A stretch of DNA of 64,000 nt from Aeromonas veronii (GTDB lineage Bacteria; Pseudomonadota; Gammaproteobacteria; Enterobacterales; Aeromonadaceae), in NCBI GenBank assembly GCA_041319085.1, contig CP101033.1, positions 1,266,501 to 1,330,500 on the forward strand, in the 5' to 3' direction. The notes under the pieces are model-generated. The model ran no database searches. It saw nothing but the letters and a program-made list of their open reading frames with translations, and was not told where the DNA came from. The position numbers and the translations under genes were made by a program. Below, piece after piece: positions 58,455 to 64,000 of this stretch. Each line of letters starts with the position of its first letter. The stretch's first letter is position 1.

Positions 58455-58988
58455 CGTCCAAAAAACAGCAACGTGCTATGATCTGTTCGATATTTAAACG
58501 TGGCGTTCATTCGATCACCAAGCATTCACAAACCAGAATCGGTTCTCTATCGAATCTTAATTAAAGCCATCGAGGAAGGCATTTTTTGCTGTGCAGGTTT
58601 ACCGGAAAAGAGGTAGAATCCGCGTCTTATCGGGCTGATAAACGGTATTGTCTCTGACAAATACAGACCCTCTTTTGTTGTACTGGCAGAAGGAGGTTAC
58701 AGGGTGATGTACCACCAAGAGATAAAGGGCTGGAGGGCATGATGACCAACAGCAAGCAAAATCCGGTTAAAAGCAGCAAGCTGGGGGCTGTAACCCAGGG
58801 GCGGTAGCCATGATGTTTGTCTGATTTTTGTTTAAATTTCAAACGGCGTTGTTGTGTGATCCTGCCTTGGTGTTATATGTGAACGATATGTGCGACAGGC
58901 TGATGTTTAGCGTTAGTCAACGCAACGCCGCGCTTCATACCCCCGATATCCCATGTCGTATTCACTTCCTCGCAAGAGAGTTATATCG
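58455..58988 (+). promoter_or_regulatory. Long leader region of the polysaccharide cluster
   Basis: About 530 bases without a gene, holding the promoter of the surface-polysaccharide operon and the JUMPStart element. Short frames such as one at 58741 (MMTNSKQNPV...) lie on the leader and are unlikely to be genes. Confidence 0.6.
58774..58812 (+). promoter_or_regulatory. JUMPStart / ops element (RfaH recruitment)
   Basis: The segment ending CCAGGGGCGGTAGCCATG matches the JUMPStart consensus (GCTGT.A..CCAGGGGCGGTAGC) with the ops core GGCGGTAG at 58800-58807. In enterobacteria RNA polymerase pauses at ops and recruits RfaH, which prevents early termination in long polysaccharide operons. It lies 177 bases before rmlB. 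Confidence 0.88.
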
Positions 58989-60170
58989 ATGAAAATACTC
59001 GTGACCGGAGGCGCCGGTTTTATCGGCTCAGCCGTGGTGCGTCATATCATCAATAACACCACCGACTGCGTGATCAATCTCGACAAACTCACCTATGCCG
59101 GCAATCTGGAATCCTTGGCCGATGTATCGACCAGCGAGCGTTATGCGTTTGAGCAAGTGGATATTTGTAACCGCGCCGAGCTGGATCGGGTGTTTGCTCT
59201 GCACCAGCCGGATGCCGTAATGCACCTGGCCGCCGAGAGCCATGTCGACCGCTCCATTACTGGCCCCGCCGACTTTATCGAGACCAATATCGTTGGCACC
59301 TATATGTTGCTGGAAGCGGCTCGTGCCTATTGGAACGGGCTGGATGAGGTGCGCAAGGCGGCGTTCCGCTTCCACCATATCTCCACCGACGAGGTGTATG
59401 GGGATTTGCCGCACCCGGATGAGCTTATGTGTGACATGGCGCGTGACGCAGGACTCGTGACTGGTGATTTGAATTCCGACTCCCGAATCCCGAATCCCGA
59501 ATTACCGCTCTTCACAGAGACTACCCCCTACGCCCCCAGCAGCCCCTATTCTGCCTCCAAGGCATCGAGCGACCATCTGGTGCGCGCCTGGCGTCGTACT
59601 TACGGCCTGCCGACCATCGTCACCAACTGCTCCAACAACTACGGCCCTTATCACTTCCCCGAGAAGCTGATCCCGCTGGTCATCCTCAATGCGCTGGATG
59701 GCAAACCGCTGCCTGTCTATGGCAAGGGCGACCAGATCCGTGACTGGCTCTATGTGGAAGACCACGCCCGTGCGCTCTATAAAGTCGTGACGACAGGCGT
59801 TGTCGGCGAAACCTACAACATCGGCGGCCACAACGAGAAGCAGAATCTGGAGGTGGTACACACCATCTGCGATCTGCTCGATGAGATGGTACCGCTTGCA
59901 GGAACTGCGGGACTCGGGACTCGGGAATCGAATCCCGAATCCCGGATCCCGAATCCCGGTTCCCGCAGCTACCGCGATCAAATCACCTATGTGGCCGACC
60001 GCCCCGGTCACGATCGCCGTTACGCCATCGATGCTAGCAAGATAAGCAGTGAGCTGGATTGGCAGCCAGAGGAGACTTTCGAATCAGGCATTCGCAAAAC
60101 CGTGCAGTGGTATCTGGATAATCAAGCCTGGGTGGCGAATGTACAAAGCGGCGCTTATCAGCAAGGGTGA
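58989..60170 (+). CDS. rmlB: dTDP-glucose 4,6-dehydratase with two in-frame insertions
   Basis: A 393-residue enzyme making dTDP-4-keto-6-deoxyglucose for rhamnose and related sugars. NAD site [11 protein letters not shown], catalytic [10 protein letters not shown] and [15 protein letters not shown] are intact. Compared with E. coli RmlB (about 361) it is longer because of two extra loops of about 20 residues, one between [10 protein letters not shown] and [10 protein letters not shown] and one between [11 protein letters not shown] and SYRDQITYV. Both extra stretches contain SRIPNP and come from a CCCGAAT-type repeat. The C terminus (SGAYQQG) is some ten residues shorter than usual. The ATG at 58989 follows AAGAGAG. 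rmlD, rmlA and rmlC, normally next, are absent. Confidence 0.95.
   Translation: MKILVTGGAGFIGSAVVRHIINNTTDCVINLDKLTYAGNLESLADVSTSERYAFEQVDICNRAELDRVFALHQPDAVMHLAAESHVDRSITGPADFIETNIVGTYMLLEAARAYWNGLDEVRKAAFRFHHISTDEVYGDLPHPDELMCDMARDAGLVTGDLNSDSRIPNPELPLFTETTPYAPSSPYSASKASSDHLVRAWRRTYGLPTIVTNCSNNYGPYHFPEKLIPLVILNALDGKPLPVYGKGDQIRDWLYVEDHARALYKVVTTGVVGETYNIGGHNEKQNLEVVHTICDLLDEMVPLAGTAGLGTRESNPESRIPNPGSRSYRDQITYVADRPGHDRRYAIDASKISSELDWQPEETFESGIRKTVQWYLDNQAWVANVQSGAYQQG
59473..59503. repeat. CCCGAAT repeat inside rmlB, copy 1
   Basis: Three tandem CCCGAAT units within the first extra loop of RmlB; coding for DSRIPNPE. Confidence 0.9.
59908..59965. repeat. CCCGAAT repeat inside rmlB, copy 2
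   Basis: A partly palindromic run: two CGGGACT/CGGGAAT units, then inverted CCCGAAT-type units (CCCGAATCCCGGATCCCGAA), within the second extra loop; codes for ESRIPNPG. It could fold as a hairpin in the mRNA. Confidence 0.9.
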
Positions 60171-60312
60171 ATTCCAAAGTGGCTATTGCTTAGTAAATCC
60201 AGTATTTAAGCAATGGGTATTTGTGATGTGGATGTTGGAGTTTAATTATAAATTAAAGGCCAGACTCCAATTTCATTTATGACTTTAAATACAGATTGGC
60301 GCTTAAATTTAC

Positions 60313-61554
60313 ATGTCCCTCTTAAGAAAAAATATTCTGCTCTTGTTACTGATGCAAGGAGCTAATTATCTGATCCCTTTAGTGACATTTCCTTATCTGA
60401 CTCGTGTGCTTGGTGTGAGTCAATTTGGTGTCTACGCTTTTATTTTAACTTTGTCACAATATTTTGTGTTGGTAACTGATTTCGGATTTAACCTCAGCGC
60501 ATCCAAAAAAATTGCACAGGCTAATGGGGATAAAAAAATAATCAGCGAGGTATATTGGGCAACGATATCGGCAAAATGCTTAATTGGCATTTTATGTGCC
60601 TTGATTGTATTAGGGCTTTACTTTTACAATATCGACAATCCTGATTATCATGGTGTGATTTTTATTTTATTTACTATCGTGGGTTCGGTATTTACACCGA
60701 TCTGGTTTTTTCAGGGGATTGAGAAAATCTCGGCGCTGACGCTAACTAATATTCTTTCAAGAGCCTCGGCGATCCCATTAATTTTGTTATTAGTAAAAAC
60801 GGCTGAAGATGTAAATTTGGCAATATTAGTTCAGGGGGCTGTAGCCTTACTGGCGGCAGCGATATCACAAGTGTTGGTGTACCGAGTTGGATTTATTATC
60901 AAGGTTAGGCTTAGCTTGGCAGCAATATTGGCACAGCTAAAAGACTCATTGCCTTTATTCATTTCAACGGTGGCAATCAGTCTTTATACTATGAGTACGC
61001 CCGTGATTCTAAATCTAGTGAGCAATAGTTATGAAATTGGTTTGTACGGCAGTGCCGATAGATTAAGAGGGGCATTAATTGGGCTCTTCTTAGTCATAGG
61101 TAGTGCAATCTACCCCAGAATTAATAATTTGTTCGTAACTGACAAAGTGGCGATGTACCAATTACTGCGTAAAATTATCATTGCCAAATGTAGCTTCGCA
61201 CTCACTATTATTGCTGGTGTGTGGATATTTGCTCCACAACTGGTGGCCTTGTTACTGGGGGCTGAGTTTGTTGCTGCCGCGGATGTGCTGAAAGTTATGT
61301 CAGTGCAATTTTTTACGGTATTGATGTCAGTCGCTATTGCGAATTACTTGTTGCTGCCCTTTGGCTATCGTCGTGAATATATGTTGTTACCTATTTTCAC
61401 CTGCATCTTGCATGCAGGGTTGTGTTTCTTCTTGGCTACAAAATTTGGCGCGATGGGTGGTGCAATATCGGTTACCTTTGTTGAAACATTTACAATGGTA
61501 GCGTTAATATACGTGGCATATAGCAAAGGCCTTTTTAAAGGCTTTAAAAGCTAG
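60313..61554 (+). CDS. wzx: O-antigen/polysaccharide flippase
   Basis: A 413-residue inner-membrane protein with about 12 segments, starting LLLLLMQGANYLIPLVTFPYLTRVLG (key words GANYLIPL and PYLTRVLG), the typical Wzx/RfbX N terminus, with FGVYAFILTLSQYFVLVTDFGF and IWFFQGIEK further on. It should flip lipid-linked repeat units to the periplasm. The sequence is AT-rich unlike rmlB. Its stop codon TAG is the last base before the IS5 remnant. Confidence 0.92.
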   Translation: MSLLRKNILLLLLMQGANYLIPLVTFPYLTRVLGVSQFGVYAFILTLSQYFVLVTDFGFNLSASKKIAQANGDKKIISEVYWATISAKCLIGILCALIVLGLYFYNIDNPDYHGVIFILFTIVGSVFTPIWFFQGIEKISALTLTNILSRASAIPLILLLVKTAEDVNLAILVQGAVALLAAAISQVLVYRVGFIIKVRLSLAAILAQLKDSLPLFISTVAISLYTMSTPVILNLVSNSYEIGLYGSADRLRGALIGLFLVIGSAIYPRINNLFVTDKVAMYQLLRKIIIAKCSFALTIIAGVWIFAPQLVALLLGAEFVAAADVLKVMSVQFFTVLMSVAIANYLLLPFGYRREYMLLPIFTCILHAGLCFFLATKFGAMGGAISVTFVETFTMVALIYVAYSKGLFKGFKS

Positions 61555-62510
61555 GGAAAGTGCGAACAAGTCCTTGGTGTGAGATCATGACCCTCACTTG
61601 GCATCATGAATGGGGTTCGGAATGCGTCACCAGCTTACCTTCGCGGATTGCGAGTTCAATGGCAAACGCTGCAAAACCCGCAAAGAGATATTCTTGGCCC
61701 CCATGGAGGATCTGCTCCCATGATCAAGGATGCTGGGGGTTATCGAGCCCGTCTATCCCAAGGCTGGTTACCCACTCGACATCATGCTCCGCATTCACTG
61801 CATGCAGCAGTGGTACAACCTCAGCGACGGCGCCATGGAAGATGCTCTCTACGAGCTTGCCTCTATGCGTCTGTTTGCCAAACTCTCCCTTGACCAGGCC
61901 ATCCCTGACCGCACTACCATCATGAACTTCCGTCATCTGCTGGAGCAGCATCAACTGGCCCGCCAGCTCTTTGAAGCCGTCAACCAGTGGCTTTCTGACG
62001 CCGGCATCATGATGAAGCAAGGCTCGCTGGTCGATGCCAAGAGTGGCCTGACTCACAGCCTGGAGACCATGGCCGCCAACGAGCACGACCTCAATCAGGT
62101 GGGGAATCTGCTCCATGGCAAGCTCAGGGAGCTCAAGAAGCATCCTCGAAAAAACAAGGCAGTCATTGCCGTTGAGAGGCTCAAATCCAGCATCCGCGCT
62201 AAGGTGGAGCACCCGTTTCGGATCATCAAATGCCAGTTTGGCTTTGTGAAGGCTCGGTTCAAGAGGCTACGCAAAAACGACAACCAACTGGCAATGTTGT
62301 TTACGCTGGCGAACCTGTTTCGAGTGGACCAGATGATACGGACATGGGATAGCTGTGCCCAAAAATCGAAATAAGCCTCGAAAATGAGGCGAAATGGTGC
62401 TTAAAAGCCCGTTTTTGGCGGTAAAAGTCAAAATTTCGGAGTAATGAGCATTTAAAACTTGGGCACAAGGGGGTCATGATGAAAGTACGACCCACTTGTT
62501 CGCACCTTCC
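61555..62510. mobile_element. Decayed IS5-family element
   Basis: Ends GGAAAGTGCGAACAAGT (61555-61571) and the reverse complement GGAAGGTGCGAACAAGT (62494-62510) match at all but one position and resemble IS5 termini. The body is about 956 bases, shorter than the roughly 1.2 kb of IS5, because the transposase has internal deletions. Flanking tetranucleotides CTAG and CTTA are of the IS5 target kind but not identical. Confidence 0.85.
61622..62374 (+). pseudogene. IS5-family transposase, inactivated
   Basis: Reads [20 protein letters not shown] as in IS5, then a TGA where Trp is expected (DLLP-stop-SRMLGV, about 61720), then continues in the same frame. Two in-frame deletions follow: one of about 40 residues between copies of VDA (after QGSLVDA, near 62040) and one of about 36 residues after LLHG (near 62120). 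The second removes the ADAGYQG stretch with a catalytic Asp of the DDE triad. The C-terminal part ([19 protein letters not shown]) is intact. It cannot make an active enzyme. Confidence 0.9.
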
Positions 62511-62594
62511 CTTATGGGGCGCGGGGTTTCGTAATCTTGCCCTGGAAAGTAAAGAAAGATTTATTTTACTTCACTTTTATAAAGAGATAAAATT

Positions 62595-63533
62595 TTGTAT
62601 AAACTAACGGTTATTGTTGCCCTGTATAACGTAAAAGAGTACGTAGTTGATTGTATTAATTCCTTTGTGAATGCAAACCCTCAAAAGAATGAAGTTCGAT
62701 TAATTATTGTGAATGATGGTTCAACTGATAACTCCAGAGAGTTAATTGAGTCTTTCGAGTCTCACCCTAATATTGTCATTTTGGATAAAGTTAACGGTGG
62801 CGTGAGTTCTGCTAGAAATGCGGGGCTGGATTATGCGCTAGGGACAACCGAATACGTTGGATTTTTGGATGCAGATGATCTGCTCTCCCTCGACTATTTC
62901 ACTGAATTTGATCGGATTTATTTGCAGCATAAGCCGGATATAATCGAATTCAATGCCAACTTTTTTTCAGATTGGCGCACTATTAAATTTGACGTCAGCC
63001 AAGGGCATGATGAACTCGCTGATGTTAATGATGCTTTTCTTGCTCGCATTGTAAATAATGGAATGTGGTTTGCTTGGTCAAGAATATACAAGGTCGAGTT
63101 ATTTGAGCATTTACGATTTTCCAATGGTCGACGTTATGAAGATATGATTTTAGTGCCTTCTTTGTATGTCAGAGCAAAGCAAGTTTATTCGAGTAGTAAG
63201 GTATTATATTTATACCGTGCTAATAGTAATGGCATCACCCATAATGGAAAAGCATCGGATGTAGATGATATTCTGTATGCTGTGAAAGTGTTTGGGCTTT
63301 TAAAGCTATCTGAAAGTTTTAATAATAAATTTAAGCGAAAAGCATTGAATGTATTGATGCCAATCTTAGTAAATATATCTCACTCAACAATAAAACCAAG
63401 TGTTTTTAGAAGAATTTCAGAATCACTAGATGTTAGTACTAACACGGTATTTTTTCTTTATTCAAAAGCAAGTGTAATGAAGCCTATTAAAGATACTGTT
63501 AAATTCATCGCTCGCTTTTTCAAGCGTGGATAA
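62595..63533 (+). CDS. Family 2 glycosyltransferase
   Basis: A 312-residue GT-A enzyme: LTVIVALYNVKEYVVDCINS, IIVNDGSTDNSRELIESF (nucleotide-sugar Asp), GGVSSARNAGLDYA and the DXD-type motif FLDADDLLSLDY. It probably adds one sugar of the repeat unit; donor unknown. The start is a TTG at 62595 after AAAGAGAT, since no ATG is near. AT-rich like wzx. Confidence 0.92.
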   Translation: MYKLTVIVALYNVKEYVVDCINSFVNANPQKNEVRLIIVNDGSTDNSRELIESFESHPNIVILDKVNGGVSSARNAGLDYALGTTEYVGFLDADDLLSLDYFTEFDRIYLQHKPDIIEFNANFFSDWRTIKFDVSQGHDELADVNDAFLARIVNNGMWFAWSRIYKVELFEHLRFSNGRRYEDMILVPSLYVRAKQVYSSSKVLYLYRANSNGITHNGKASDVDDILYAVKVFGLLKLSESFNNKFKRKALNVLMPILVNISHSTIKPSVFRRISESLDVSTNTVFFLYSKASVMKPIKDTVKFIARFFKRG

Positions 63534-63602
63534 ATTTGTTCCTGATTACCCATGATTAGCAGCCACCACGAACTATACTGATCTTACATGGCGCGGTTCC
63601 CT

Positions 63603-64000
63603 TTACGTGTGGGTGAGCCGAGTGACTCCGCCAAGCAGCCATGAACAGGATGTATTCGGCTCCTGGTTCACCACTCGAAACCAAGCAAGGTAGTTTTCCA
63701 GGTAGTCTGTCCCTACTCCGTGAAATTTGGCCATCCATTCCCGCCAACGACTCACGTAGTTATTGAGGGTCTGGATGTGGAAAACATCATCTTCTACTCG
63801 ATGATGAGCGCTGGCGATCAACCGCTTATGGATCACGCCCGGCGCGTTCTGTGCAATCGTGCTGTAACTTAGATTGCCATCCGTGCACAGGATTGTTCCC
63901 GCCGTGAGGAGTGGTTTTAGGGAAGGTTCGATTTGACTCAAGCTTTTATCTAACAACACAGCATCACTTTCTCGACCATATCGATCTAGCGCGATTAAGA
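63603..64000 (-). CDS. IS1595 family transposase (partial)
   Basis: The C-terminal 131 codons of a transposase that begins beyond the right edge. The frame is open to the last base (LIALDRYGRESDAVLLDK). CTDGNLSYSTIA carries a DDE-type Asp, and HIQTLNNYVSRWREWMAKFHGVGTDYLENYLAWFR is the IS1595/ISXO2 C-terminal block (key words NNYVSRWREWM and FHGVGTDYLENYL) with the HxxN-type catalytic pattern. One end of the element probably lies near 63590 (GGCGCGGTTCCCTT); the other is outside the window. Confidence 0.88.
   Translation of the reverse strand, partial: LIALDRYGRESDAVLLDKSLSQIEPSLKPLLTAGTILCTDGNLSYSTIAQNAPGVIHKRLIASAHHRVEDDVFHIQTLNNYVSRWREWMAKFHGVGTDYLENYLAWFRVVNQEPNTSCSWLLGGVTRLTHT

Noticed and set aside
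60235-60270. TTGGAGT / ACTCCAA hairpin between rmlB and wzx
   Set aside because: Seven-bp arms with a long AT-rich loop and no T run; too weak to call a terminator or operator.

Overview
The window looks like chromosome of a gammaproteobacterium of the genus Aeromonas. Core genes are GC-rich, and several local signatures fit Aeromonas: a fused trpCF, lasT next to thrLABC, an I-type lysozyme inhibitor gene of the PliI kind, and an AcrR/AheR-type efflux locus. The genus call is inference from gene content and order, since no search could be run.

Layout. 1-2.7 kb: end of a peptide-type ABC transporter operon (binding protein, then permease cut by the window edge). 2.7-6.2 kb: a large hybrid sensor kinase. 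6.4-6.6 kb: tRNA-Gly and tRNA-Cys. 6.7-7.4 kb: a small exported protein and ybfA. 7.8-10.2 kb: a four-gene bufferin-type operon (DUF2282 precursor, DUF692 modifying enzyme, DUF2063 partner, DoxX membrane protein), probably for copper buffering. 10.3-24 kb: housekeeping and single genes (pliI, pepO, tilS, a GGDEF protein, a CPA2 antiporter, a patatin, a MATE pump divergent from an AraC regulator, maeA, an OmpA-like protein).

24.3-31.5 kb: complete trp operon trpLEGDCFBA on the minus strand, with a leader peptide carrying three consecutive Trp codons and an attenuator. 31.7-36 kb: divergent rnm-yciO-scpA-scpB-rluB operon, in which the 3' ends of both rnm and scpA are followed by partial second copies of themselves. 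36.2-37.9 kb: an IS200/IS605 element (tnpA and tnpB). 38-41.5 kb: tesB, aceK, lasT. 41.5-46.6 kb: thrLABC with its leader peptide and attenuator.

46.8-48.5 kb: an AT-rich insert with one P-loop ATPase gene, bounded by imperfect inverted repeats and without a transposase; it is the best candidate here for an undescribed accessory element. 49-53.1 kb: psiF, a DUF1349 protein, rimO, a small Cys-containing membrane protein, a putative methyltransferase. 53.2-58.4 kb: acrR with a 24-bp operator and divergent acrAB, with no outer-membrane channel gene beside it.

58.8-64 kb: start of an O-antigen or other surface-polysaccharide cluster: a JUMPStart/ops element, rmlB carrying two in-frame insertions of a CCCGAAT-type repeat, wzx, a decayed IS5-family copy, a family 2 glycosyltransferase, and an IS1595-type transposase cut by the window end. 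From wzx onward the non-IS genes are AT-rich, as is usual for exchanged polysaccharide genes.
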